Shown: positions 12,152-23,392 of the stretch, one piece after another | How the letters are laid out: every line of letters begins with the position of its first letter | Numbering within the stretch: position 1 is the first letter of the stretch | Assembly: GCA_023897205.1 (NCBI GenBank) | Contig: JAHWDD010000011.1 | Coordinates: forward strand, 496,001-560,000 | From: Exophiala sp. HKRS030 | Lineage: Eukaryota > Ascomycota > Eurotiomycetes > Chaetothyriales > Herpotrichiellaceae | Reading direction: 5' to 3' | DNA length: 64,000 nt | The notes under the pieces: generated by a model | What the model saw: only the letters and a program-made list of their open reading frames with translations | Databases searched by the model: none | What the model was told of the DNA's origin: nothing | Position numbers and translations under genes: made by a program

Positions 12152-13505
12152 GTTTGAAGCGGCCACTGAATGAAGGAACTCGTCGTAACCAAACGGAGCG
12201 GAAGTCTGGCTTCTTTAGACTCACTGGTTTGAGGCTGACTGTACCCAGTCGACGTCTATGAGGTTACTATAACGTCAGGAGAGAGTGGATCAAGACTTTG
12301 CTGGACACGTGTATAGCCTCTCAAACAGCCAGACATGGAAGGAGGAAAAGGGACTAATACCCGGATGGGTCAGGGTACCAGACAGCTGGGTGTGATACTC
12401 CGTATCGTACCTGCATATTAGCCGAGATATAAGTGAGTATACAGGAGAAAGCACCGGGGATCCAGAATTTGTGTATTCTCAGAGTGAGATCTCAAGGAAA
12501 AGCGAGAATAAGAGACGGATAAACGGGATATCGGATATCAAAGCGTTGGCTGCAGAGAGATTTCCTTTGCGCACAGAATAGCAATTGTGGAAAACATCAT
12601 TTTGCCTGAATTCGAAACAAGAACTTCTAGCAGAGATCAATGGAGTCTTTCCATCCCTAGGACGGACAGAAAAAGTAATCGAGACCGCGGAAGAGGTGAA
12701 AATATTGCGTGACAAGGCTGGACGGCGAGGTCGACAGTCAGCCTTGCTAACAACTTCCAAAGGCTTAACTACTTCTAGTCTCTTGGCAGCCTTGGCCTTG
12801 TATCGACACGGATCGTTGCTTCCTGCTGTCCTATACAGTTCTTCCTGCATACTTTGCTTCGACATATCGAGGCTATTCGGGAGTGCATAACCACGTCCAT
12901 TCTGAGAAGCACGAGCTGTGGACTTTTGTATGGGATGATATGGGTTGACATCCTCTCACGCGCGAGTCAAACGCGACACCTCAGTTACCTATGGACCCTG
13001 AGCGGAGGATTCTGAATCGAATCCACTCCACCCGAGGTTTTCGTTCACCGCAGAAATGACTCGTACGTATTGTAGATGGTTGGCCCTTGCTTACGAAGAG
13101 CGAATAATACTCGATCACCGCCGTACTAATCTTCTCTCGTCATTCCATTATGCCAAGTCCTCAGACATCAACTGACTCTCAAAGCACTCGAGGCCCAAGA
13201 ACCAAGACGGTGGATCTTTTCTCCACGGTTTTTCCCATCTAGCAGCACCCAGAGCCCGGTTGCCATTGCGAAGACTCCAACCACAGTCACTGCGGTTAAT
13301 ATACTTGATGGAGTCTGCAATTAACCCGTGGGATTGCCACTTTTGTCGCAAAACGTGGGCGGACTCCATATGGAGACGAACCATGTGTCATTCCGAGTTG
13401 CTGTTTTGTTCTCTGTATATATAAAAGTGCTTGCACGTCAAGGGACTACTCTGGAGAGGGTCAGAATTGATATCTCATCCTCGCCAGATACATACACCTA
13501 CCACC
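12152..13505. promoter_or_regulatory. Divergent promoter region between GH31 gene and sugar transporter
   Basis: About 1.35 kb shared upstream region. A TACTCCGTA motif lies at 12396-12404 and a GGCTAA core (XlnR-type, minus strand) at 12418-12423; each could be chance. A purine/pyrimidine-skewed segment with a weak open frame (12479-12865, minus) has no recognisable domain and I do not call a gene. Confidence 0.35.
13416..13426 (+). promoter_or_regulatory. TATA box of the sugar transporter gene
   Basis: TATATATAAAA lies 80 nt upstream of the ATG at 13506, a normal position for a fungal TATA element. Confidence 0.6.
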
Positions 13506-15204
13506 ATGTCTACTAAGCAGGCTGTAAACCTTTACACCTGGGGTTGCGCCCTTTTCGCAGCTGTAAGCATCAGCCGCCGCCGACAACAACTATGATAGAA
13601 CATCACTGATCTGAAGTCCTCTGTAGGTTGGTTCTCTGCTTTACGGTATCGACTCTGGTATTGTTTCGACCACCATCTCACACCCGAGTTTCCTCGAGTA
13701 CTTCGCTCCCTTCAACCCGAGCATCAAAGGTGCCGTTGTCAGCACCTTCGGAGCCGGCTCTGTCTTTGGCGTCTGGTTTTCCTCTTGGAGTGCCGACTAT
13801 TATGGGCGCAAAATTACCATCATGATTGCTGCGGTCATTGCCCTCGTGGCTGGCATCATTCAGGCAGCTTCGGTCCATGTTGGTATGCTCATTGCTGGCC
13901 GCATCATCGGTGGTTTCGCCGTTGGCATGATGAACATGACAATCCCCATCTACAACAGTGAGATTGCACCGCCTTCGAAGCGTGGGATGATCTCGGGCCT
14001 CCACGGTCAGTTCGTGGGGTTTGGGTTTGCTGCTGCCAACTGGATTGGATTTGCCTGTTCGTACGCCTCGGGTGACTTCCAATGGAGATTTCCACTAGCC
14101 TTCCGTATGTTCTGTCTCAATGATTCCTGTTCAGCCACTGACAGGTGCAGAATGTCTTCCTGCCATCATTATCCTGATCGGAATCTTTTGGCTGCCTTAC
14201 TCTCCTCGATGGCTGCTAGAACAAGAGCGCGACGAAGAGGCCTACGCAGTCATCAAGCGTCTTCATGGAAATGTTGGCGCTGACGAGTCTTTCTTCCGAG
14301 CCGAATTCGTTCAGATGCGTGACCAATTACGATTTGAGAAGAGTGTCAGCATCTCCAGCTGGAAGGTCCTGTTCTCGACACCCAGCAACCGGAAGCGTCT
14401 GTTCCTTGCCATCAGCGTTCAAGCTTTCACCCAGTTGTCAGGTATCAATGTCATCAACTACTACCAGACCGATCTGTACAAGGGTCTCGGCATGCATGGA
14501 CACATGGTTACTCTTCTTGCCGGGTAAGAAATACTCTATTGTGTCATTTGCGCATTGGTTAACTGTCTGATTAGTGTCTACGGCTTAGTGGGGCCTCTTG
14601 CCAACATCATCTGCTTGTACTTTGTCGACAGTTGGGGCAGAAAAAAGACCTTGTGGATTACCGGCATCATCATGACCCTGGACATGGCTCTCGTTATGGG
14701 CTTGACTGGAGGTTATGGTCAATCCGACAACAAAATTGCCCAAGGATGGACGATTGCATTCATATTCTGCTTCTCAATCATGTGAGTACTTTCCTCAGAA
14801 TATTGCTTCAATTGGCTGACTCTTCATCTAGCTATTCCCTCGGTTATAACTCCATCCACTACATTTACGTCCCTGAGATCATGACCATGGCTATCCGAGC
14901 CAAGGGCACTGCCCTCTCGGTCATATGTAATGTCCTCATCAACATTGTCTTCAACCAGGTATCGCCAATTGCCTTCGCCGATGTCGGTTACAAGTACTAC
15001 TCACTGTTCGTCTGCACGAACATTGTCGGCGCCATAGTTGTTTTCTTCACGTTTGTGGAGACCAAGGGCAAATCTTTGGAAGAGCTCGCGGCGATTTTCG
15101 GTGACGAGGTCATTGTACCCTCCCTCGCAGCTACTCAGGAGAAGATGGAAACGATACCAGATGAGCGCGTCGAGGAGATCAAGGAGAACGACAAGACTAA
15201 TTGA
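13506..15204 (+). CDS. MFS sugar transporter (sugar porter family)
   Basis: Twelve-TM proton-coupled sugar importer at the plasma membrane. There are five exons with introns at about 13563-13626, 14105-14144, 14525-14574 and 14782-14831. Sugar-porter signatures are: GSLLYGIDSGIVSTTISHP (TM1), a DYYGRK loop 2-3 motif, the GRIIGGFAVGMMNMTIPIYNSEIAP block (PESTO-like), LPYSPRWLLEQERDEEA after TM6, QAFTQLSGINVINYYQTDLYK in TM7, a VDSWGRKK loop 8-9 motif, and VETKGKSLEEL after TM12. The C-terminal tail is short and acidic/basic. It is complete, about 515 residues. Divergence from a GH31 alpha-xylosidase-like gene suggests uptake of a pentose-containing or glucan oligosaccharide; the exact sugar is inference. 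Confidence 0.92.
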
Positions 15205-16330
15205 GTGATTTCTACCGTGGCTTCATGTCCCCATTTCCACTCATCGGAGGAATGATGCAATCATGTGAATCAAGCGTCAGCGGATTATCAATGGGAGCGA
15301 GACACCGAATGAGTTGGCCTCTGCGATTATTTCGTTGAATGAGTATAAATCCCGTCGGCAAAATTAAAACAAGTCCTGTAACAAGGGCCCCTGTCAAAAT
15401 TAATTCTACACGGAATTGTGCTAGCCTATTTCTGGTACCTCTTTGAACAGTTCCAAATGACTGAGGCTTTCACACATACTCGCTCTTGAACTGATCCCAA
15501 TCGTGCACACAGTACGTCGCCAGTTGGATCTAGGTCACGCAATTTCATGGTTAACATCCTGACTTATGCATCCTCCAGTCTCCATAGGGACCGATAAGCG
15601 AAGTCCTGGGCATTAACGTGGCTGGGTAGAATCACTACTGCTCTTGTTTGTACAATTGGCATGATACCTCGAGCGGAGTGCGCATTCTAAGTTACGCACC
15701 ACTCACCCGGCCCGATGCGGCAGGCGTATTCGATTCTGTGCCTAGGCCCACAGTTGAACAAAGAGACATTTTAAGCTGCCACGAGGCGGGGAGTATTGAG
15801 TTAATACTTGAGGCTCAAAATCAGCAGCCCTCCATAGAGTTGTCGAGGCCCTCACGCTAAATCCTATGGGACCTTATTGAAAATTTGTTGTTGACATAAA
15901 ATGCATGTGGTTTATTGACAAAAGTGGTCCGTGAACTCCGTGTCATCTGCCACTTGTGCTCGTGCGGTGAAACGACCAAGATCTGCGTGGCGTTCGGGAC
16001 ACCCGGACTCGGATTCTAGACACAAACTCTCACTCTTTTACACAATCAGGATGGTCTGGACTTGGTCCGACTATCTTGCCCGGGCGACGAGGAAAAAGAA
16101 TTGGCAGAGATTAGCAGCAACATCAGCCGCCGTCCATTTCCGCTACCACTACTCTCCACTATGGAGTGAAGATAGACAAAATAACTAGCGAGTTCTTTTT
16201 GAGAGGAACATCGCTAGTATGCGTATTGACAACGCGTGAAATCCGATCTCTGTGACGGCAGGGAAAGCCCCTCGATATGACTACATTCACCCTCAGGATA
16301 TGCATACATAATATCATTTCGATATGTTGT
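15205..16330. other. Intergenic region, no gene seen
   Basis: Convergent 3' ends of the sugar transporter and the GT2 gene with about 1.1 kb between them. Short open frames only; AT-rich around 15880-15920. No repeat or RNA gene was recognised. Confidence 0.4.
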
Positions 16331-18684
16331 TTAGGAGGCGGACCCTTTGTCGGTAGAGAAGCTAAATTCTGAAGACCAGTCTGTTGTTGCAACACGATTG
16401 TGGATCGAGTTTCTTCGTTCGCCGCCGCTTGTTGAGACTGTTCTTGGTTCAATTGGCTTGGAGTGTATCACAAGCTCAACAACCTGTTCGTCCTCGATAA
16501 TTGACAGATGGCGTACAGCAAAATATTTAGCATAGGTCAATGCTGAGTAGTACCTGTAATAGCATTAGTCGCTTGTCAACGAGGGATGTTTCTGGCACAC
16601 AGAGACTTACACCGAGACAATATTCATGAACCGGAGCACAAATTTATATGGCATATAACAAAAAATGACAACTTTTCGAGAGACCATCTCTCCCTTTTTG
16701 CGCAAAATAACCTGAGAATAACCAGTCAGTACGTGTGAGAGCTCGGTATCCAGATCCGATGCTGACTTACCTCGTTGAAGAACATGGCGATAGAAAAATA
16801 CATGCCCATAATGATTCCAGTCATTATGCCCGTGAATTCTGGTTCAATCATAAATGCCAGTACCAGAAGAATAGGGCCAATAACATATAGCATTGTACAG
16901 TAAAGCTGTAGAGGCGAGCGAATTGGTTAGCGCTAGCCTCAGAGAAGAGTACAATGAGAAGTCACATACCTCTTGGAAAGTGTAAACCTTGTCGCCAATT
17001 GAGTAAATACCCAAGTTCCAATCGAAAAGGATATGTTTCAGGCTGTCCCACACCCGATAGAGAAAGAAGAAGTTCCACCGATAGAATCGTTGTTTATAGA
17101 CCGTCATTTCACCAAAGCCACCTCTTGCACCGGCACCGACAAAGAGTCCCGAGGGGACTTCGGTTTCGACAAGAACGGAGGAACACATGAGAATTCTTCC
17201 TCCAAGACTGCGGCAAACCAGTCCAAAATACCAATCTTCGGAAATCTTGAAGCCCGGATGATGTCGAAAACATTTGAGGATGAAGTCGCGATCCCATAGC
17301 GCAATTGCTCCATGGGCGAAGGTGGCAGTTCCCCAGGTTGCCATCCACTTACGGGCCATACCGGATAATTTGTACTCCATATCCTGGAGTTGCTGGACCA
17401 GGCTTCCTTTGGTACCATCAGGACCGACAGCCTTGATGGTGTACCCTACGCACTTCACCAACCCCTTTCCGTCGCCGCGCTGTATCCGTTCGGACACGAT
17501 TGGAAACCCGGGCGGAAGGGCACAATCGTCGTCAATCATCAACACGTACTGAAATCTGTGTGCCGCGTAGACTCCCACAAATTGGGCCACGATCTTGGAG
17601 CCGACGGGAACCCAGACATGGTTGACACCGTATAGTCGACATACATCCTCCGTGTTATCCAAGGGGGTTGGGCTGTTTCCGTTGGCGACCACGAATATGT
17701 TCTCCGGAGGGAAGATCTGCAGGGCGGCTTCGAGAGTACGCCCAATGATCTCGGCAGATTTGTAACAAGCAATAATCAACGCCGTGCTGCTGTTTTTCTC
17801 TAGAATAGCTGGAAGCTCCTCTGGCCGTGGTGGCACTGGATCAGGCTCGTATCGTACAAACAAGGTGCCAATGGCATAACTGGATGAGTCTGTGAGTACG
17901 GCAATCCATAAAAAGAGGTGGATCGAGATGAGACTCACAAAAAAGCGATGGCGATGAAGATAGCACAACCGCCCTTGACAACCAATTTATATTCCATTGC
18001 CCACCTATTTCACCCTCGTTAGCAACCGAGAACGCAGAAGCAAAAGATCAAGAAAAGGATGAAACTGTACCATAACCAATAAACAGTCCCCTTCCATAAC
18101 GGAACTCCCACGAAGAAAAAATAGATTATGCAAGCCAGCAAAAGATAAATTGAGTACTGAAAAAGTATTTGGGCAACTTTGCCCCTTTTCTTTCCCCGGA
18201 ATTTAACTCGTTTCGAATTATAATACCTGTCCAGACTCCGGATGCTAGCGCGACTGGGGTTTCTCTGAGTGTTGATATCGCCACTTGGCTCCTCGACGAC
18301 TTGGTCGTTCACAATGGTGGCAACTTGAGGCAGGGCGTTGATGTTGGAGTCGCCGGCGAACGGGCTTGGAGTGATGATAGCATTCCGGACATCGGGTAAC
18401 GGTAACTTTGGATCCAAGGACGAAATCGTTGACCAGGGTAATGAGCTCGAACGTGGTCGTTGAACGTCGAGCATCCGGCCACCGTCAGCGAGGACAGCAT
18501 TTTCAGGGATGGGTATTGTGGTCAGTGGAAGCGACAGGCGCCTCGGGCTCCCGGGGCTGAAACTGGGAGGCGGCTTCGTATCGCTACCTCCCAGTCGCCT
18601 AGACTCCTCGCGGCGAGAGCCGGCTTCCAAATCTATCCAGTCTTGCCAGTCAACAGAGCTCACCCCGTGTTGCCCATGGTCCAT
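16331..18684 (-). CDS. Family 2 glycosyltransferase, membrane polysaccharide synthase
   Basis: Processive-type GT2 membrane enzyme that would polymerise an extracellular or wall polysaccharide from a nucleotide sugar. About 670 residues in six exons; the ATG at 18684 (MDHGQHGVSSVDW) opens a ~170-residue polar cytosolic region. Two TM segments follow (ILFQYSIYLLLACIIYFFF, and CAIFIAIAF split by an intron). The catalytic domain has TALIIACYKSAEIIG, the DXD-like MIDDDCALPPGF, the acceptor-side ISEDWYFG and the product-binding QRFYRW (R-x-x-RW), then further TM helices and a serine-rich tail. This is the arrangement of hyaluronan/Cps1-like synthases and of the ascomycete type-2 GT needed for hyphal growth in cereal pathogens; assignment to that orthologue is inference. 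The nearby GH16-like gene fits a wall role. Confidence 0.85.
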
Positions 18685-19761
18685 TGCGATATCTTTGTAC
18701 GCCGGTATGAAGTCTTGAAGTCAACGAAGCTAGTATCCTATCTAGCTGAAAGAGAAAAGGGTCCTATTAATGAAGCATGACGACATGATGGGCATCGAGG
18801 CTGGGATTTGGCTCGTCGCCTCGACAATAACAATTAGCCAGTAACGTGAATGGTGTGAGGACCCGTGGTCACTAGTCTAAAGACCCGAGAAGGGCCTCGA
18901 CTTTGTGCAAGGTAGCCATATTTTGGATATTGAAAACCAACGCCCCACCTCCCAATAGCCTCCCATACATCTGCTATTGTAGGTATCAATCTTGCCTCTG
19001 GAACAGCCCTTGTCGGCCCAGGGATGCATGCTGAACTTTAACACTGAGTCGAACATGAGGCCCTGACAAGGTCTTCCGCAATGTCGCACATTCTGTGCCA
19101 GATAGATACATGACACAATACTCGGGATTTGGTATGGAAACTCCAATTTGGGCTAGCCTGACGTGGCGCATTTCGTGCTCGGACCACAATTCACTGAATC
19201 AATCCCTTCGGCAAGGACGACGGATCATCTAACGGCTGTCACTGATCCTGCTAAACCATCACTAGCAAAACCTGCAGCCACCAAAGGAAGGGCTACGGAG
19301 ACCGACACCACAATAATCTACGAACTGGGCCCGGTATGGTTCATTGGCGTTTGCGAGAACACGAGCACGAGCCTCATCTTGAACAAAGATCAGCCAAGGG
19401 CTCAGTGCACAGACAAGTGCACTCAAGCGAAGGTTCGTGCCCGAAACTCCCATTTGCGCCATCAAAGTAATCTGGAACTACAAGACTGGGCGGACTATCA
19501 CATCGGGCCTTGATAGTCCAATAGATCCCATGTCAAGGATTTGCACGGCCTCAACAATGCAAGTCATGTTGGCGTGGTTTTCTGCTCACCGGAATCAATG
19601 ACGACAATTCAGTGACGACAAGGGATTGCCACGTACTGCCTAGGCATTTAATCAGAAACTCCATATAGGGAAGCGAAGGCGCAATTGACTAAAGTCTCGT
19701 GTCTCAATCAAAGATATTCTAGAATTCCTCCTAAAACGGCTTCTCCCGCTAATTAGCGGCG
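18685..19761. other. Divergent intergenic region between GT2 and GH16-like genes
   Basis: About 1.1 kb holding the promoters of both genes. The open frames here are short and without domain features; none is called. Confidence 0.4.
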
Positions 19762-20856
19762 ATGTTATCTTTCTTCGTGGTCGTCTTTACGTTGCTGCAC
19801 ATTCAGAGTCACGCGTCGCGACTCCCCGAACGACGAAGCCACCTTTACCCAAGAGCACCGTCTTCAAATTGCGATGTGTATGTTGTCTCTGGCCAGGACA
19901 CTAAATTCGAGAACTATGCGTTCACCGACTTTCGCTCACTGAGCAACTACAGTATCAGCGAGCCGCCCTCGGTTACGGACGCGGATAATCAGGGCGAGGA
20001 GAATATTACCTCACCATACTTCGCTCAGCCACCATTCTCGGACCAGTGGACGATTCGACGCGGCATCAGAAATGCAGAGTCGGACGTCCCAATGATCTAC
20101 TCGGCCAGCAATGCGTATATCTCCAAGGACCCTTCGGACAGCTCTCAGACATACTTGACGCTGCGCACTACTCGAGTACAAGACTTTCAGAGCGTCGTCC
20201 AGCTCGTCAGCAATCCAAAACTCTTGCACGCGAGCATGCGGACGCGAATGAAGATACTTCCAGATGGCAAAGACAGGGACGGAGTTGCCAAAGGTGCGGT
20301 GGTTGGCTTCTTCACCTACGAGGCTGATACCCAGGAGACCGACATCGAGATTCTCACCCAAGATCCGTCAACTACTGTCGAACTCTCAACCCAGCCCGCA
20401 TCTTCAGATACTCCGGGAGCAGATGCCAGTGTCAAGATCCCAAATGGAAAGAAGTGGACAGATTGGGTCGATTATCGACTTGACTGGTTTGCAGGCAAGA
20501 ACGTTTGGTATATGGACGGCGAAATGATGTACAATACCACCAAAAGTGTTCCCACCGTGCCGAGCAACCTCATGTTCAACCTGTGGAGTAATGGTCAGTC
20601 GTTCTCCGGCAAGATGCGTGTTGGGAGAGAGGTGTATGTTGCCGTACAGTGGATTGAGATTGCGTACAATCTGGATGGTCAAGGCCAGAGCTCGAACGGG
20701 ACCAGCGGCCAGACCCAATGCTCGGTGGATTCGGGCAAAACAAAGGGTTCTCCGGAAGTGATAAAGAACTCCAGTGCCAAGCGCAGCGCGGTAAGCAGGG
20801 TCCTGAAGATAGCCAACAGCATCGTGTTCGCTTTGATCGCTTGGTATTGTATCTGA
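19762..20856 (+). CDS. Secreted GH16-like (concanavalin-fold) glucan hydrolase/transglycosylase
   Basis: Single-exon 364-residue protein. It begins with a signal peptide (MLSFFVVVFTLLHIQSHAS). The beta-jelly-roll domain carries the GH16 catalytic motif ExDxE as ETDIEIL at residues 192-196, preceded by GAVVGFFTYEAD and followed by DWVDYRLDWFAGKNVWYMDGEMM, where GH16 proteins bind glucan. The C-terminus is Ser/Asn-rich (GQSSNGTSGQTQCSVDSG, then NSSAKRSAVS) and ends in a hydrophobic segment, VLKIANSIVFALIAWYCI, consistent with a GPI or membrane anchor. The likely role is modification of cell-wall beta-glucan or a glucan-chitin crosslink. The ATG at 19762 directly opens the signal peptide. Confidence 0.85.
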   Translation: MLSFFVVVFTLLHIQSHASRLPERRSHLYPRAPSSNCDVYVVSGQDTKFENYAFTDFRSLSNYSISEPPSVTDADNQGEENITSPYFAQPPFSDQWTIRRGIRNAESDVPMIYSASNAYISKDPSDSSQTYLTLRTTRVQDFQSVVQLVSNPKLLHASMRTRMKILPDGKDRDGVAKGAVVGFFTYEADTQETDIEILTQDPSTTVELSTQPASSDTPGADASVKIPNGKKWTDWVDYRLDWFAGKNVWYMDGEMMYNTTKSVPTVPSNLMFNLWSNGQSFSGKMRVGREVYVAVQWIEIAYNLDGQGQSSNGTSGQTQCSVDSGKTKGSPEVIKNSSAKRSAVSRVLKIANSIVFALIAWYCI

Positions 20857-21482
20857 CATTTTGGAATAGTCGTTCTCCATTTATTGACATGATTGTTGCA
20901 TTGATAGACGGAAAAGCAATGTACTTGTACTGGTTGTACGTGTTTCTTATCGTGCCTGGAGGGCACGGAACAAGATTGTTATAGATTGTTGAACTCTTAA
21001 GAATCATTATTGATCATAGACCGTACGATATCATGACTTCTATAGTGACGCAAAATGGTAAAGGTTCTAATGGAATATACTTGAAGTATGCAATCCACCA
21101 CAACCAGCAGAAGCAGATCCGTCACACCGTATGGTCAGGCCGGCCGCCAAATGCCTTTTTTTCCCTATACGATGGCGTCTGTCTTCCTGCAGGAGCTGGA
21201 AAGGTTGTCCGGAACTCTGGATGGCATGTTTTTAGGGCCTTGCGCGGAGGCGCTATTCCATGACTATTTCATAGCATGCACAGAGCAGTTCCAGATATTG
21301 TATGCTGGACTGCACCACAGATCTTGTTTCGGCGACAGTATGCACTACTTCCTGCGGAGAAACAAATGCCTTTTTCTGAACTAGCCCATGGTCCTCGACC
21401 AGGCATCTTAACGGACTTTTGAATGTAAATGGCGAATATATCGCTGGCATTCCAGGATTGTTGTCCAACTCTCATGAAATTA
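20857..21482. other. Intergenic region after the GH16-like gene
   Basis: Short open frames on both strands; one on the plus strand (21088-21384) has an ATG but no recognisable domain. I see nothing firm here. Confidence 0.3.
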
Positions 21483-21981
21483 TTAATGAGTGGTGTAGGC
21501 CAAGTGTTGATATACAGACCATGTTACGGCATCGGCCAAATTACGGCTCGTGGCTTGTCCATGGTTAAAGGTTGTCAAAGTGCAGAAGACGGCAGTTGGC
21601 CAAAGGCTTCCAAGAGTAAAGTTTCATGGAAAAGAACAAGGACATAACACTGACCACCGGCGCCTGCTACGTTAGCTGCATTGAAGTCTATTGCTGACCA
21701 GGCCGAAATGTGCATCAAGGAGAGATTAAAGATGCATGCCAAATTCCAGGCTTTACACCAAGCCATCAGGATAAAAGCCATGTACCTTGAATATCGCTGC
21801 CTACGGATAGCGCCATTCCATGTGGTGAAAGGATATCTGCCAAGTAATCGCTGACTACGGAGCTCGTTGAATACTCGGACTGGAACATCATGTGGTGCTG
21901 GATGAACACTGCAGCGTGAGCACTCGGTAGAAGCTTTACCTCCTGCATAAGCTCGGTAACATTGTCGGCAGGATCCGCCAT
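21483..21981 (-). CDS. Possible small hypothetical protein, three exons
   Basis: Not recognised. An ATG at 21981 opens MADPADNVTELMQEVKLLP and stays open for 65 codons to a GTACAT donor. A second in-frame mini-exon (AIDFNAANVAGAG) fits between a GGTCAG acceptor and a GTCAGT donor. A third (ATSRNLADAVTWSVYQHL) ends at a stop at 21483-21485. The joined product is about 100 residues, soluble, without Cys-rich or signal features. The evidence is only frame continuity across plausible splice sites and protein-like composition, so it may be spurious. Confidence 0.3.
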
Positions 21982-23392
21982 GGCTTCATCCCTAGGCTTG
22001 GCCGACCAGGCTTAACGGAACGCGGAGCTCGAGTCCATCTGGCCTATCTGTATGTACGGAGCTAGCCCGGCAGAGACTCGACAAATCTCTCGATTAACTT
22101 CATGAATCATTACTCTTGGGTTCACGATTCCCCGGGTTTCCCATTAGACTGTGGATTGGGCGAACTCTATAGAACGATAAGGAGCCAACGGACGGAGCAC
22201 TGATTCTTGACAAGTATCAGGAAGGAGGCTCTTGGACCATTGATTCGTCAATTCCTGCTCTCTGTGATACTGTTGCAAACCCTGGATCGCTCACTTCTGA
22301 CGTTTGTGTGCGAATATCTATCTATCTCGAGAGGGTTAACCACTTTCTGAAAAGTAGACAAACTAGATCTCCAGAAGACTGAATACACAGAGAAGAACAT
22401 GAGATGAATTGCAACGCTGACGGGTCCGACCTTGACCACGATAATGGTGATGTACTACTATGCGAAGACTCGCAGGAATATTACCACGTGGCGAACAAGG
22501 AGGATTGCGGTTTCTGGCAGTTTGAGGGGCTGTCCCGTTTAGCTGGCTGTTGCGAACTCGCCGTTTAACCGAGATACACACCTTCAGGCTTCAATGAACT
22601 GCAGGAATCCATTTCTTAAAACCATTCAAAAGTACTGCGTGGCCATTCTTCTAGATCCAGGACTACAGTTGCCCACTGGAAAATTACCAAGGAAAGCTAA
22701 GAGACGAAAAGAAGGGAGAGGCCCGTGTACCCTCAATCAAGCTTCAGTCAAGGGGGAAGTGCGTACACACTAGTCTCGTGTTCAAGATGAGAGATTCTTA
22801 GGGGTCGCGTTGACTTTGAAGGCGTCACACAACACCTCACGCAACACTAGACTGAGAATATCACAGGTCAAGCAAGGAAAATCGGCACAAATGGCACCGA
22901 TGCAACCACGTACTGCTCCTGTTGCCCCTCCACACCTCGTTCCAGGGTCCAACGAGCGATAGCTGCCATGCGACCGGCCTCGTGCTCCTGCTGGAGCGAT
23001 ACAACGCCGCGGTGCATCATATCCCTTCGAACTATAAGCCTAATATCCTAGACGGGAGCCACTCCAGGTAAAGCCTACAGCAACAACTGGGCGATCCGGG
23101 AGAAGATACACCGTGCAGCATGGCTAATAAGCAAGGTTACTTCGGTCCAAATGAAGCGAATGCGACGTTGCTGCCGGACATATACCCAAAAGGGGAGGTA
23201 AGGGCGGAGAAGTTGGGGTGCGGAGGTCACACCCCGGCCCCCGGTGGCCAACCTATCGCTTACCCACCCAGAGATCAGATTTCCACGAGAGCGTGTCATT
23301 CAGGGATTAAATAGGATCGGCATGTCCCAACCGTCCAACTCTTTCTTTTTCGCTCCCATCGTCTACTGCACTCTCCCAGTAACATCGCCGCC
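21982..23392. other. Intergenic region upstream of the alpha-glucoside permease
   Basis: About 1.4 kb without a convincing gene. On the minus strand about 22875-23060 a stop-free stretch (DMMHRGVVSLQQEHEAGRMA) reads like protein but has no start or recognised family; it could be an exon relic. A TATA-like ATTAAATAG lies near 23305, about 88 nt before the next ATG. Confidence 0.3.
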
